Counted from the first letter of the stretch, positions 1 to 8,859 are shown. The stretch is DNA of 35,991 nt from Candidatus Bathyarchaeota archaeon (GCA_029882515.1 JAOUKN010000012.1:1-35991), one strand, 5' to 3'. Notes: a model not told the origin generated them from the sequence alone. Made by a program: numbers and translations.

Positions 1-158
1 CTGTTTCCATAGCTCATGGCCACCGTCAGCAAAACGATAGCAAACAGCGAAACAAGAGCCATAAAATTCGTCTGGAAAGGAAGAGAAGACCCTAAGAAGA
101 AGAGAAGAAGACCACAAAGCGTGACAATGCCGTACCGAGCGTATTTTCCCAAGTTCAT
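1..158 (-). CDS. Partial membrane protein, N-terminal fragment
   Basis: An open reading frame runs off the left edge of the window. Reading leftwards from ATG at 158, about 52 residues are visible. After a short basic N-terminus (MNLGKYARYG) come two hydrophobic stretches of membrane-helix length separated by a short polar turn (PFQTN). The start is supported by GTGATC three bases upstream, which is complementary to the archaeal 16S rRNA 3' end, and by a TATA-like TTTATTAT at about 192-199 on the minus strand. GTG at 167 is an in-frame alternative start. The fragment is too short to name a family. Confidence 0.5.
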   Translation of the reverse strand, partial: MNLGKYARYGIVTLCGLLLFFLGSSLPFQTNFMALVSLFAIVLLTVAMSYGN

Positions 159-234
159 GTTGATCACGTGGTTTTTCAGTTAATCCATCATAATAAATGT
201 TATCTACCCTAGGATTCCAGCTTTTTACCCTCAA

Positions 235-245
235 TTTCATATAAC
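235..245 (+). promoter_or_regulatory. Candidate TATA box for the MazG-like gene
   Basis: The sequence TTTCATATAAC lies about 55 bases before the ATG at 295. A transcript starting about 25 bases downstream would carry a short leader with the GAGG motif at 283-286. Support is by position and A/T-rich sequence only. Confidence 0.3.
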
Positions 246-294
246 GCATTCACATACTAAACAAACCGGCAAACAGAGTAGACGAGGGAATAAC

Positions 295-594
295 ATGCAT
301 ATCCACGAATTTCAAGAAATGATGCGACGAATCTATTTCCACAGGGACTCAAAGCGGGGAGCAAAAGGAACCTACGACTGGCTTAAAGACGAGGTTAACG
401 AGTTAGGAGACGCCATGAAAGAAAACAACGCCAAGGCATTAAAGGACGAATTCGCAGATGTTCTCGCATGGTTAGCCTCCCTAGCCAACGTATTAGAGAT
501 CAACCTCGAAAAAGCAACATTGACAAAATATGACGGCACATGCCCCAAATGCCAAAAGACAACATGTGGATGCACATTTTCGAAGCAACCATAA
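295..594 (+). CDS. MazG-like nucleotide pyrophosphohydrolase with C-terminal Cys-rich tail
   Basis: This 99-residue protein has the all-alpha NTP pyrophosphohydrolase (MazG) signature. E33 and E36 in EVNEL and E52 and D55 in DEFADVLAW form the two acidic pairs that bind magnesium in the family. Such enzymes hydrolyse (d)NTPs to the monophosphate and pyrophosphate, often as house-cleaning enzymes. The last 20 residues contain CPKC and CGC, a possible zinc-binding tail beyond the usual minimal domain. ATG at 295 follows GAGGGAATAAC, so the start is well supported. The same frame stays open for about 30 codons after the stop and encodes another PKCG, which may be a degraded continuation. The exact substrate cannot be deduced. 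Confidence 0.75.
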   Translation: MHIHEFQEMMRRIYFHRDSKRGAKGTYDWLKDEVNELGDAMKENNAKALKDEFADVLAWLASLANVLEINLEKATLTKYDGTCPKCQKTTCGCTFSKQP

Positions 595-790
595 CAACGA
601 TGGACCCACTCTTATAAGCCCAATGACCAAGACTATCCCAAATGTGGCACGCCAACTGGAAAGAGACCAAGATCGAACGCAAACGCATAGACTAGTAGGA
701 AAAAAATTTTCACCCGTTTTAGCTCACCACAAAACTCTTAAGAAGACTCGAAGAAAAATACAAACTACCACAACATAGGAGAATGATATT

Positions 791-1120
791 TTGGTCTATT
801 GCACTAAATGCGGTGCCAAAAACGAAGAAGGCGCCGTAGTATGCGTCAAATGTGGAGCAAGCCTAGAGACAGTACCACGCGCTCGAAAACACGAACGCAA
901 ACGCGTAGAAGAAGAATGTTTTGGAATCCCGTACGGTGGTGCAATTGTAGGCTTAGCCATAGGCGCAGTAATCCTACTCTGGGGACTTATAATGCTCCTG
1001 CAACAACCAGGGATCGACGTGATCCCCTCAGGCGTGTCTGCCTGGCCCTTTGCAATCATAATCTTTGGAATCCTAATCATCATAGGCGCCTATTTCGGTC
1101 TCCGCCGCAGATATTACTAG
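791..1120 (+). CDS. Zinc-ribbon membrane protein, two transmembrane helices
   Basis: This 109-residue protein opens with a short zinc ribbon: CTKCGAKN, then CVKCGASLE about 14 residues later, giving four cysteines. A basic linker (residues about 29-42) follows, then two membrane helices at about 50-70 and 82-101, ending in LRRRYY. The start is TTG at 791, nine bases after AGGAG (777-781), and no ATG in this frame fits as well. A zinc ribbon followed by membrane helices is common in archaeal proteins of unknown function. The gene ends tail to tail with the next, overlapping by four bases (1117-1120). Function is unknown. Confidence 0.7.
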   Translation: MVYCTKCGAKNEEGAVVCVKCGASLETVPRARKHERKRVEEECFGIPYGGAIVGLAIGAVILLWGLIMLLQQPGIDVIPSGVSAWPFAIIIFGILIIIGAYFGLRRRYY

Positions 1121-1836
1121 CTAAGCCCTTCTCTCATTTTTCGAAATTCACACACGGCCACATCACAAGTGTGACAAATCCTTTCGTGATCCCAATGCGA
1201 AATCGAGATTCGAGTAAACAGCCAGAAAACAATCAACGCAACCAAAAAAAGATCAGCAATTACGCTCTGTAGAAGGCCATCAATCCCGACTAGACCCCAA
1301 AATGCTCCCAAAACGAAACCGGCATTCAAAGAAAAGCGGACACCCCGCTGCCTCACCCGAAACTGAAACAAACCCAAGGCAACCGCCAAGAGCCCAGCCA
1401 AAACCATCAAAACATTGTTTTGTTCAACACGCCAACCAACGAAAAAATAGATAACGGTTCCAAAAAGAGCCAACAGTCCTCCCACGGTCAGTCCAGTGCA
1501 AGCGACACACAACCTTCTGTTTTCTATCTGGAATACATGCGGCGAAAAGTTTCCACAATGAGGATGATGCCCACCCAGTTCAGAGTCTCCATGAAAAGCA
1601 GGCCCTCTTTCTTTTCTGAAACTCAATACGTTTGTGCATTGCTTTGGAAAAAAAGCTGCAACGACCCCTAACACACAAATTAATCCGAAAACAGAACCAA
1701 CAATAGGTTTTCTCCAACCGAAATCTTCATGCAGAGAAGGTGGAAAAAACGCGAGCAGCATTGAGAGTAGGACGCCGAAAAGTGACATGTAAAGCAGAAA
1801 CATGAGGGGACGATTCTGGAGTATACTTTTCGACAT
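1117..1836 (-). CDS. Polytopic membrane protein with Cys/His motif, DUF2085-like
   Basis: This 239-residue integral membrane protein has hydrophobic segments at about 10-30, 45-63, 113-135, 141-158 and 172-207. A soluble Cys/His-rich segment at about 88-115 contains H90, H91, H93, C94, H100, C110 and C113, ending in LCVACTGL just before a helix. That arrangement recalls the DUF2085 membrane family, which has a C-A-R-C/D-T-G-type motif entering a helix. A second Cys/His patch, HICHTCDVAVC-like, lies near the C-terminus. Metal binding is plausible but not shown. The gene starts 12 bases after the radical SAM gene ends, so the two are probably co-transcribed and may work together. Confidence 0.6.
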   Translation of the reverse strand: MSKSILQNRPLMFLLYMSLFGVLLSMLLAFFPPSLHEDFGWRKPIVGSVFGLICVLGVVAAFFPKQCTNVLSFRKERGPAFHGDSELGGHHPHCGNFSPHVFQIENRRLCVACTGLTVGGLLALFGTVIYFFVGWRVEQNNVLMVLAGLLAVALGLFQFRVRQRGVRFSLNAGFVLGAFWGLVGIDGLLQSVIADLFLVALIVFWLFTRISISHWDHERICHTCDVAVCEFRKMREGLS

Positions 1837-1848
1837 GGGAACCGCGAC

Positions 1849-3273
1849 TTAAAACAAGTTTCTGAATTGTTTTATGATGCCTCGGCCAGCCATATACCAG
1901 TAAATTCGTCTTTTCAATTCGTTTCTGGAAAATAATCCTTTGACTCGTCTCCCCCAAGAACCATAAAAACTTCGGTAGCACTTATAGAGTTCTTCCTGCA
2001 CATCTTCCCGTGATAACGTCTCCGTAGGCATTATAGCATGAGCCATGTCATAATGTGACCAATTGAAATCTTCAATCCATCCACTTCGCTTAGCTTCCTC
2101 AAAAATTTCTGTCCCAGGAAATGGTGTGAGAGCAGTAAATAATGCAAAATCCGGGTCCAACTCATTCACAAACTCTCTCAAATACGCAATTGACTCAGCT
2201 GTGTCTCTCCGCTCACCCATAATGAACATTGTATGGGCAAAAATATCATTCTCCTTCAACAGCCTCACAGCCTTCTTTGCACCTTCTGGAGTTATACCCT
2301 TCTTAAACCTCTCAAGAGTCGAATCTCTAGGACTCTCCACGCCAACCATTACCCAGTTAAGCCCAGCCTCCCGCATCTTAGGCAAAAGCTTTCTGTTTCT
2401 GACAACATCATCACATCTCCACTGCAAAAACCATGTCAAATCATCTCCTATTTTCCGCTGAAGAAGCTCAGAAGTAAGACTACTTGCCCGCTTGCCCGAG
2501 CCGAAATTATCATCTGTCAACCAAATAAATCTGCTTCCATAATTCTGATAGCAAAACTCCATCTCATCTGCAATTCGTCTAGGCGACTTCTGTCTCCACG
2601 TCCCGTGCCAGTGCCGCCATTGTGTACAGAAAGTACAGCGGTGTAAACATCCTCTTGAACCCTCGATTAATGCGTAAGGTGCTTTGCGACCAGCCATAGC
2701 GGCGAAGTGATATTTGTGCACAATATCCTTGACGAAATGGTATCCCGGATAGGGGAGATCATCCAGATTACCAATTAATGGTCTAGGGGGATTATGAAAG
2801 ATTCTTCCTTTATATCTGAAGGAGATGCCCTTTATTTCTGGAAGAGATGATCTCTTCTCGGCATTCCTAACAAGTTCTGCAAAAGTTTGTTCTCCCTCGC
2901 CCCGCACAATAACATCAATCTCAGGATATGTCTCAAGGCTTTCTTGGGCTGTTGCTGTAAAATGTTGACCTCCAGCGACTGTGAGGAAATTCGGATTTAC
3001 TCTTTTTGCAGTTTCCAACGTTCTAGCAACCACGTAGGTGTTGCAGGTGGCCAATGCGCTTGAAGCCACAACGTCAGGATTGAAGGATTGTATTCGCTTT
3101 TCCAGCTCTTCCCAATACAACTGCTGGGCATTACAATCCAACACCTCAATCTCAACATTCTTCACCTCTCTCTCAAGATAGGCCGCAAGCTGAATAATAC
3201 CATAGGGCGGTGGCAAATACTCGCCCATGACGAACCATACGTCCTTTGGCGGTTCAACAAACAAAACTTTCAT
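1849..3273 (-). CDS. B12-binding-domain radical SAM protein
   Basis: This 474-residue protein has an N-terminal Rossmann-like cobalamin-binding-type domain (about 1-140: MKVLFVEPP, PPYGIIQLAAYLE, VAGGQHFTA, VRGEGEQTF). A radical SAM barrel follows with the 4Fe-4S motif CLHRCTFC (C209, C213, C216), SAM-binding features (TDDNFGSG, VGVESP) and a C-terminal extension. This matches the BchE/MiaB-like class of B12-dependent radical SAM enzymes, which methylate or rearrange unactivated carbons or phosphorus. The substrate cannot be read from the sequence. The N-terminal domain lacks an obvious DxHxxG, so cobalamin would bind base-off without a lower histidine, as in many members. ATG follows AGGAAAG. 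A DUF2085-like membrane gene lies directly downstream. Confidence 0.85.
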   Translation of the reverse strand: MKVLFVEPPKDVWFVMGEYLPPPYGIIQLAAYLEREVKNVEIEVLDCNAQQLYWEELEKRIQSFNPDVVASSALATCNTYVVARTLETAKRVNPNFLTVAGGQHFTATAQESLETYPEIDVIVRGEGEQTFAELVRNAEKRSSLPEIKGISFRYKGRIFHNPPRPLIGNLDDLPYPGYHFVKDIVHKYHFAAMAGRKAPYALIEGSRGCLHRCTFCTQWRHWHGTWRQKSPRRIADEMEFCYQNYGSRFIWLTDDNFGSGKRASSLTSELLQRKIGDDLTWFLQWRCDDVVRNRKLLPKMREAGLNWVMVGVESPRDSTLERFKKGITPEGAKKAVRLLKENDIFAHTMFIMGERRDTAESIAYLREFVNELDPDFALFTALTPFPGTEIFEEAKRSGWIEDFNWSHYDMAHAIMPTETLSREDVQEELYKCYRSFYGSWGRRVKGLFSRNELKRRIYWYMAGRGIIKQFRNLF

Positions 3274-3380
3274 GCTGCACTTTCCTCAACGAATGGTTGT
3301 ATCACTTTCTTTTAAGAATGGTGATAGCAAACATTAAAAGAAGAAGAAAATATCTAAACATCTCAAGGAAGACACAAAAT

Positions 3381-3851
3381 ATGACTCAAGGACGACATTC
3401 AAAAGGTACAGATTGGCTTGGCATAGTCTCTCTAGGATTCTTCTTGATCGCCGTAGGCATAGTTTTCGTCGCCGCCCCAAATCTCATCGAGGAAATTGGA
3501 ACATTCGTTAGGGACTTCCATCTGGAAGCATACGCAAATATTAAATTGCCTGCCCCAAAAACCCCTCACCCAATAATCTATGACACCATCAAGAACTTTT
3601 GTTACATCTTTGGTGCATCACAAATCATCATTCTGATTCTCAGATTCGCGCTCAGAGACCTCTCGAGCAAAAAGGCAGAAACAGGCTCCGGAATAATCTT
3701 TTGGTTAGGAATGGGAGTCTTTGCAGACTTCGCAAACTCATTACTAGCCGAACCCACTCGCTGGTTTTCTCTCGTCAGTGGACTCATAATAATGGTAGGG
3801 CTCTTAATAATTTCAAGAATTCTCTTGAGAGAACTATTGCGCATGCTCTAG
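3381..3851 (+). CDS. Hypothetical integral membrane protein
   Basis: This 156-residue protein has about four hydrophobic helices: about 12-32, 72-92, 105-122 and 130-152. The loops are poorly charged and the C-terminus is basic (RILLRELLRML). The reading frame extends further upstream, but ATG at 3381 is chosen because AAGGAAG (3365-3371) lies at a good distance and the protein then begins with a hydrophilic segment before the first helix. I do not recognise a family. It is transcribed divergently from the radical SAM gene and overlaps the end of the ArsR-like gene by four bases (3848-3851). Confidence 0.65.
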   Translation: MTQGRHSKGTDWLGIVSLGFFLIAVGIVFVAAPNLIEEIGTFVRDFHLEAYANIKLPAPKTPHPIIYDTIKNFCYIFGASQIIILILRFALRDLSSKKAETGSGIIFWLGMGVFADFANSLLAEPTRWFSLVSGLIIMVGLLIISRILLRELLRML

Positions 3852-4123
3852 TATTCTTTCTGGCTTGTCAGTCTCTGCTGCCCAGCACCAGTCAAACTCC
3901 ATAAGAAGGGTCTAGTTCCCTTTCGCCCAATGATCTTTTCAGTCCACAGGAGACGGAGATGATGAAGAACCGCCGAGTAACTCAGCCCAATCTTCTCGGC
4001 AAGAACTCTTGCCGTAAATTCTTCGTTTTCAAGAAGCAACACTATTTTTGTCCTCGCAACCAAGCCTAAACGAACATTTCTGATCAAGGACAAAAAGGCC
4101 TTAGGGTGATAAGATTCCTTCAA
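3848..4123 (-). CDS. ArsR-like winged-helix transcriptional regulator
   Basis: This 91-residue single-domain DNA-binding protein fits the ArsR/MarR-like winged-helix fold: helices at about 9-30, the turn ARVLAEKIGLSYSAVLHHLRLL (recognition helix SYSAVLHHLRLL), then a wing with KIIGRKGTRPFLWSLTGAG. No metal-sensor cysteine pair (CxC) is present, so an arsenic or cadmium sensing role is unlikely. The start is TTG at 4123 because there is no in-frame ATG upstream of the domain. The upstream GGGAAGCACC is a weak ribosome-binding match, so the exact start is uncertain. The regulated genes are unknown; the overlapping convergent membrane gene is one candidate. Confidence 0.7.
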   Translation of the reverse strand: MKESYHPKAFLSLIRNVRLGLVARTKIVLLLENEEFTARVLAEKIGLSYSAVLHHLRLLWTEKIIGRKGTRPFLWSLTGAGQQRLTSQKEY

Positions 4124-4178
4124 GGTGCTTCCCTAAACAAACTTATTGCGGGCATAGAAAAAGGTTCTACTATTTCTG

Positions 4179-7100
4179 TTAGGCTATAAAATCTGAGAGA
4201 CTGATCTGCTTGGGTTTCTTACCCTCAAAGAGGGTATCTATTTCATCTTCGATTAGTGACAGACGCTGACTATAGTAGGTTGAAAGACCATATTTTTTCA
4301 CAAGTTGATACGCCGGTTCTAAGTATTTTTCAATACCACCACGATGGACAGTTAACATTAGTGTACCTCCACACTCTGGACACTTACCCTGAAGAGGTAG
4401 TCTTCTAAAACGTTTGTTACATTTCTTACACCGGAAGGTCTGAGTCGTAAAAGCACGAAGATTACCCACAATGTCACGAATAAAATGAGTAGTCAAAACC
4501 TTTCGAGCAACAATCTCCGCATCAACAGCCTCAATCTTCTCCGCCAAGAAAAGCTGACTATTCAACTTATCAGTCATACGCCGCAACTTCTTATATGCGC
4601 TCTCCTTGTTCCCCGAATTAATATTAGAAACGGGAATTGTATACCTAAAACCTTGAAACTGTGCCTCAGTGTTTAGCCTATCACCAATCAAGTCTATAAT
4701 CTCGTTAACTTCCTTGGGAGCCATTTCTTTCAGAGTTTTTTCGTAAAACTCCAGAGGGTAGATGCCGGACACATCAACTTCATGAGCTTGCCTCTGCACC
4801 TCGCTAGGGCTTATCAAAGAAATAATGAAAAGTGGGGCATCCATCATACCTCCAATCTGGGCTGGCAAATAAGACTTTGAAAAGTTTAGTAAAGGATCCA
4901 AAGCTAACATCAGCGCATCTTCATCTCCATCACAGTCTCTGCGTTTTGCGGAGTGCCAAATGGGATGGGCATAACAAACACTTAGGGTAGTGAACCCTAC
5001 GATTCTTCCAAGAATTCCCACAGAGGTGTGAGGTGCTAAGCCTATAGTGAGGTGCCCAACTAAATCATCAACTCCTTTTACGTTGTAATGTGGCGGAAGA
5101 TCATAGACCCTCTCAAGTAATTCATCTAAGAAGCTGGCTACACGCACAAAATATTCCGCACAGGCCAGCGGAATCACAACATCCTGCATCTTAAGCTCAC
5201 AAATCTGATCTGAAGCAGTTAGTGGCTTTCCACCGTAGTCAGAACCATAACCTAATTGCTGAAGCCTCTCTAAAGTCACACCTATTTCTTTCGGTTTAAA
5301 GTGTGTCAAAGGAGCATTCGTAGCGTCAAACCGAATTGTTCCATCCTTAAAAACAGACAAGTCATATCTTACACGCAAAATCCCCTTTTCAAGAATCTCG
5401 GCCGTTTTCGTTTCATTAATCAGTCCCTTCACACCTTTAACAAGTTCAGGCGGGGAATGTCTCAATTTCCTACAGGCTTCATCTACCACATCTTTAACGT
5501 TAACTGCTTGCTTCGCATAATCTCTAGAAGAAACTTTGCAGACTGGACAAAGATTCTCTTTAACAACTCTTCCACAACGGGGGCAAGACTTCTCTACCAC
5601 CGTGTCAACACCGCATCTAGGACACATTATCCTAAATGTCACTATCCCACACTGGGAGCACCTCCGCTTGATCAAATCAACTTCAATCACAGTCTTTCTT
5701 GCGGCGTCAATCACATTTCGGCGGGAACCACCAGCTAGCCCCACTGGGAAGAGCGTGTGAACGAGAGGCCTCATCTCTCTTCTCTTTGCCTTTTCTGGAC
5801 GTCCCATTCTGGAGCCAAGAAAAGTGCATATTTTTTCTCTAACAAGAACGCTACTAACATCCCTAATGTTTTCCAAAATGGATTTTTTCAGAGATATCCG
5901 TTTATTTGGTTTGTGGAACCCAAGGCAGAAAGCGAGGGCATGCGCGTCGTCATTTTCCAGTTTACAAATCTTTTCTTCATCAATTCTATGAGGTACGTAG
6001 AGTCTCTCAAGGATATCCTTAACAGCTTCATTTATTTTTCCAGTTATTTCACAAACGGCGCCGTTTTCCACTTGAACTTGGGAAGCTAAAAGCCAACGTC
6101 TTAATGACCGAAATTCTTCACACGAGATGTTAGACCACGCATATGTGAACAAAGGATGAAGAGGAACATCTAGGCTTCTAGCTATGGATATGGCCTCCTT
6201 CGCAGTCGGCTTGGTTCCATAAAGATCAGTTAAAATATCCTGTAGACGCGCTACAGAGATTTTTGCAGATTCGCCTACCCTTTCAATGTCTCCGCCAAAA
6301 CTCTTCTTAATAACCAACTGGAGGTCTTGGCACCACCATTCTTCAGTATATCCAGACGGAAGGAGAGGTTTATTATTGTACAGAAAATCGCCGAAGCTAA
6401 TGAGAATATCACCAAGAAACAGAATTTTGTCAATCCTGTTTCTTATTTGCTCAAAATCTTGAAGCGAAACCCGAACAACAGACCCATCTTTTAACCGAAC
6501 AATTGGAGGCTCTATAGTATCTACTGGAAGAACAATGCTTGCTTTTCCTGGACCTTGAATACGTAATTGAGTACCAGCAGCAAGAAAGTGCTGAAGTACT
6601 GCCATTGTTGCAGGATGCAAGCCTACTGCAGCAAGACCTGTGTTTCTAGACCGTCCATAGCGAAGTCTGAAGCCACCACGTCGTGAAGGAAACGAAAATA
6701 TCGGACGCCCAGCGATAACATCTTCCATAAACCCAGCTGTCTTTTTCTCTTCAATTTCTCGAATTCCACCAAGCCAGTCCCATCCCATAATCCCTAGTTT
6801 TTCTACAACAGTCCAAACTTTTGCAGAACGCCCCACCACCCCATCATTTACAACACGAAGAGCTCCACCTCTCACCCGATTGGTTTCGATGCGAGGTAGA
6901 TTACGGAAGGATGAAACTTCAACGCGATCAGTTTCTGTACCTGTAACTTCCACAGGAAGTGATTCAAGGGCTTTCCTCAACTCTTCGTCGAAAACGTGAT
7001 ATTGGAATCTAGCTACTGAACGTTCATACAATCTCACTTCTTCAATGAAACGGCCGATTTCCTCTTCCGTTGGCTTATAACGATCTAAGCCGAGAAGACG

Positions 7101-7583
7101 ACGCACAAAATCTCCTACAACGAGGGTCAATGGAGCATCTGTACCACCTGCCGCTCTTATAGGACCGGCAAAATAGATCGCTAGGTATTTTGTACTATCT
7201 TCATTAACTTTTATTGCCACTTTTGCCACGCCTTGTAAGGGGGCAACAGTGATGCCCTCAGTCAATATAGCAAGGGAGGTTCTTACGGCCTGTTCCGCTG
7301 CTTCACAAGCATCCAAGTGTCCAAACTTTCCATGGACTATTTCCTCGGCTATTTTAAATGCCAAGTCTTCCCGAGGCAATTTCCTACTAAGATCCCGTAT
7401 ACTTTCAGCAACTCCTGAGGGCCCAACAAGCCCTTCAACTAGCTCAGCCAAGTCCGTTGCTATTCTAATTTCAGGACTTACAGTTGGGTCTAATCTTTTT
7501 GCTCTTGCTTTTTTTGCTATGTTGTAAATGTTGTGTAAAGTCTTCTCTAAGTTGGACGTGTATTCTTGGTATTCTTTGCTCAT
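4179..7583 (-). CDS. polC: DNA polymerase D large (catalytic) subunit DP2
   Basis: This is the catalytic subunit of archaeal replicative polymerase D, about 1134 residues and full length for the family. The N-terminal helical part (YNIAKKARAKRLDPTVSPEIRIA and on) is typical. Catalytic aspartates are in DCDGDED near residue 880, in the double-psi beta-barrel. Upstream (about 640-685) is a zinc-ribbon cluster with repeated CPRCG-like knuckles. A second zinc ribbon CKKC...CPECG lies near 1050. The C-terminus holds QISLSDFI, a PCNA-binding box of the QxxLxxF type. No intein interrupts the active site. The start could be ATG at 7583 or the in-frame ATG at 7616; both lack a strong ribosome-binding site. 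It follows GGGP synthase on the same strand, 122 bases away. Confidence 0.97.
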   Translation of the reverse strand: MSKEYQEYTSNLEKTLHNIYNIAKKARAKRLDPTVSPEIRIATDLAELVEGLVGPSGVAESIRDLSRKLPREDLAFKIAEEIVHGKFGHLDACEAAEQAVRTSLAILTEGITVAPLQGVAKVAIKVNEDSTKYLAIYFAGPIRAAGGTDAPLTLVVGDFVRRLLGLDRYKPTEEEIGRFIEEVRLYERSVARFQYHVFDEELRKALESLPVEVTGTETDRVEVSSFRNLPRIETNRVRGGALRVVNDGVVGRSAKVWTVVEKLGIMGWDWLGGIREIEEKKTAGFMEDVIAGRPIFSFPSRRGGFRLRYGRSRNTGLAAVGLHPATMAVLQHFLAAGTQLRIQGPGKASIVLPVDTIEPPIVRLKDGSVVRVSLQDFEQIRNRIDKILFLGDILISFGDFLYNNKPLLPSGYTEEWWCQDLQLVIKKSFGGDIERVGESAKISVARLQDILTDLYGTKPTAKEAISIARSLDVPLHPLFTYAWSNISCEEFRSLRRWLLASQVQVENGAVCEITGKINEAVKDILERLYVPHRIDEEKICKLENDDAHALAFCLGFHKPNKRISLKKSILENIRDVSSVLVREKICTFLGSRMGRPEKAKRREMRPLVHTLFPVGLAGGSRRNVIDAARKTVIEVDLIKRRCSQCGIVTFRIMCPRCGVDTVVEKSCPRCGRVVKENLCPVCKVSSRDYAKQAVNVKDVVDEACRKLRHSPPELVKGVKGLINETKTAEILEKGILRVRYDLSVFKDGTIRFDATNAPLTHFKPKEIGVTLERLQQLGYGSDYGGKPLTASDQICELKMQDVVIPLACAEYFVRVASFLDELLERVYDLPPHYNVKGVDDLVGHLTIGLAPHTSVGILGRIVGFTTLSVCYAHPIWHSAKRRDCDGDEDALMLALDPLLNFSKSYLPAQIGGMMDAPLFIISLISPSEVQRQAHEVDVSGIYPLEFYEKTLKEMAPKEVNEIIDLIGDRLNTEAQFQGFRYTIPVSNINSGNKESAYKKLRRMTDKLNSQLFLAEKIEAVDAEIVARKVLTTHFIRDIVGNLRAFTTQTFRCKKCNKRFRRLPLQGKCPECGGTLMLTVHRGGIEKYLEPAYQLVKKYGLSTYYSQRLSLIEDEIDTLFEGKKPKQISLSDFIA

Positions 7584-7705
7584 TATAAGGTTCAATCTTC
7601 TTCCACTGTTAGTCATTCACAAGTTTATTATTGAGTTTTCCAACACAAAACAGTCAAAACATCGAGAGTCGTTTGGATTATTCTACGTACATATACACGC
7701 GCATT

Positions 7706-8452
7706 TTACCTGCTCGTTATTTGCCCTATCAGTTCCCTAAGTTTAGGTTTTGCTGAAGCTCGTTCAGTCACTGTGCCCGTCACAATGATGCCGGCACCTG
7801 CTTCAACCAGTTGTTTGACTTGTTTCTTGGTATTAATTCCTCCTCCGACGATTAAAGGAACACTGAGAAAATCTTTTACCATCTTTATCATGTTGTTTGG
7901 AACTGGCTGTTTAGCGCCAGAGCCAGCCTCTAAGTATACAAACCGCATACCTAAGTATTGAGCCGCTAACGCGTGTGCAGCTGCCAACTCTGGTTTGTTA
8001 TACGGGATTGGGCAGACTCGACCTACAACTCCAACTGCGCCACCTTCTCCAACAACTATGTACCCCAATGGAATGGCCTCCAGACCAAACTTTCTGATTA
8101 AGGGGGCGCCTAAGACTTGGGCTCCGAATATGAAGTAGGGATCAGAGGAATTGAGAAGGGACATAAACCATATAGCGTCAGCGTATCTACTGATGCCACT
8201 TACATTGTTTGGGAAAAGAATGATTGGAATCTTCACAGTTCTTTTTATCGCCTTTATGACACGATCTAGATGGTTAGTTAAGACGAATGTGGATCCACCT
8301 ATCATGATGGCTGTTGTTCCACAAGACTCAGCATCATGGGCTACGGCAGATGCCGATTGAGGAGTCACCTTCTCTGGATCGATAAGAGTGATATGGATGG
8401 ATCCCTCTTCCAGAATCTTGTCTTTTAGATACTTTTCTACATTATTGACCAT
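7706..8452 (-). CDS. Geranylgeranylglyceryl phosphate synthase
   Basis: This 248-residue TIM-barrel prenyltransferase makes the first ether bond of archaeal membrane lipids, joining sn-glycerol-1-phosphate to geranylgeranyl diphosphate. Seen motifs: HITLIDPEK near the N-terminus, MIGGST, the YLEAGSGA segment near 175, then VGGGI and GTVTE, which form the phosphate-binding end of the barrel. Length and motifs fit the GGGPS family (PcrB/GGGPS); the bacterial PcrB relative is unlikely in this context. ATG at 8452 lies 12 bases after the Elf1 stop, so the two genes are probably one transcript, with the PolD large subunit further along. Confidence 0.95.
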   Translation of the reverse strand: MVNNVEKYLKDKILEEGSIHITLIDPEKVTPQSASAVAHDAESCGTTAIMIGGSTFVLTNHLDRVIKAIKRTVKIPIILFPNNVSGISRYADAIWFMSLLNSSDPYFIFGAQVLGAPLIRKFGLEAIPLGYIVVGEGGAVGVVGRVCPIPYNKPELAAAHALAAQYLGMRFVYLEAGSGAKQPVPNNMIKMVKDFLSVPLIVGGGINTKKQVKQLVEAGAGIIVTGTVTERASAKPKLRELIGQITSR

Positions 8453-8464
8453 CTATATCTCATC

Positions 8465-8704
8465 CTAGGTAGCTGGACGAGAATAGAACTTATCAGTGAA
8501 ATGGCAGTATACATCAATTTCCTTCAGCGCTGGCTTGATAGACAATTCTTGGGTCAGGCCACAACTTCCGCACCGCACAGTTGCATGCTCATGATCTTTA
8601 GATATTTCAACTCTAATCGCTTCCTTTCCGCACTGAGGACAAAGGAAAACCTTCGGCAGCTTTTTCTTAGGAATACGAACTGCCTTTCTGCGTCTTCTGC
8701 CCAT
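8465..8704 (-). CDS. Transcription elongation factor Elf1-like zinc-ribbon protein
   Basis: This 79-residue protein has a basic tail ([18 protein letters not shown]), then a four-cysteine zinc ribbon (C22, C25, C45, C48: CPQCG and CGSCG) and the ending [14 protein letters not shown]. That order and the IDVY segment match Elf1, a small factor that binds RNA polymerase and helps it through nucleosomes in eukaryotes. Its archaeal role is less well studied. ATG at 8704 is chosen over TTG at 8710 because GAGGAG lies seven bases before the ATG and only one before the TTG. It is first in the leftward transcript with GGGP synthase. Confidence 0.85.
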   Translation of the reverse strand: MGRRRRKAVRIPKKKLPKVFLCPQCGKEAIRVEISKDHEHATVRCGSCGLTQELSIKPALKEIDVYCHFTDKFYSRPAT

Positions 8705-8820
8705 ATTCAAACTCCTCTAGTAACTATCTGGAACAATATCACGGAATTCGCCAAATGCTCAGTACTCCCTAATTGCTTAAATATTTGTCTAAGTTTCAAC
8801 ACAGACATGAAACACCCCAG

Positions 8821-8856
8821 CTATAAAAAAGCGTATAGTAGTTGGATCACGTGATC
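8821..8856 (+). promoter_or_regulatory. TATA box and start region of nadE, with palindrome
   Basis: CTATAAAAAA (8821-8830) is a clear TATA box. Initiation about 25 bases on would fall near 8848-8852, only about ten bases before the nadE ATG at 8860. The region holds a perfect 12-base palindrome, GATCACGTGATC (8845-8856). Its right half, GTGATC, also matches the 16S rRNA 3' end and can act as the ribosome-binding site three bases before ATG. The mRNA should therefore be leaderless (GTG at 8851) or have a minimal leader. Confidence 0.6.
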
Positions 8857-8859
8857 ACA

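Noticed and set aside
1160-1180. ACATCACAAGTGTGACA in the DUF2085-like gene, similar to the TGTGA/TCACA array
   Set aside because: It lies inside coding sequence for the Cys-rich C-terminus, far from a promoter, and is a single occurrence.
808-1272. 154-residue plus-strand frame across the zinc-ribbon gene
   Set aside because: Arg/Ser-rich out-of-frame translation of the true zinc-ribbon gene, running on into the opposite-strand DUF2085-like gene.
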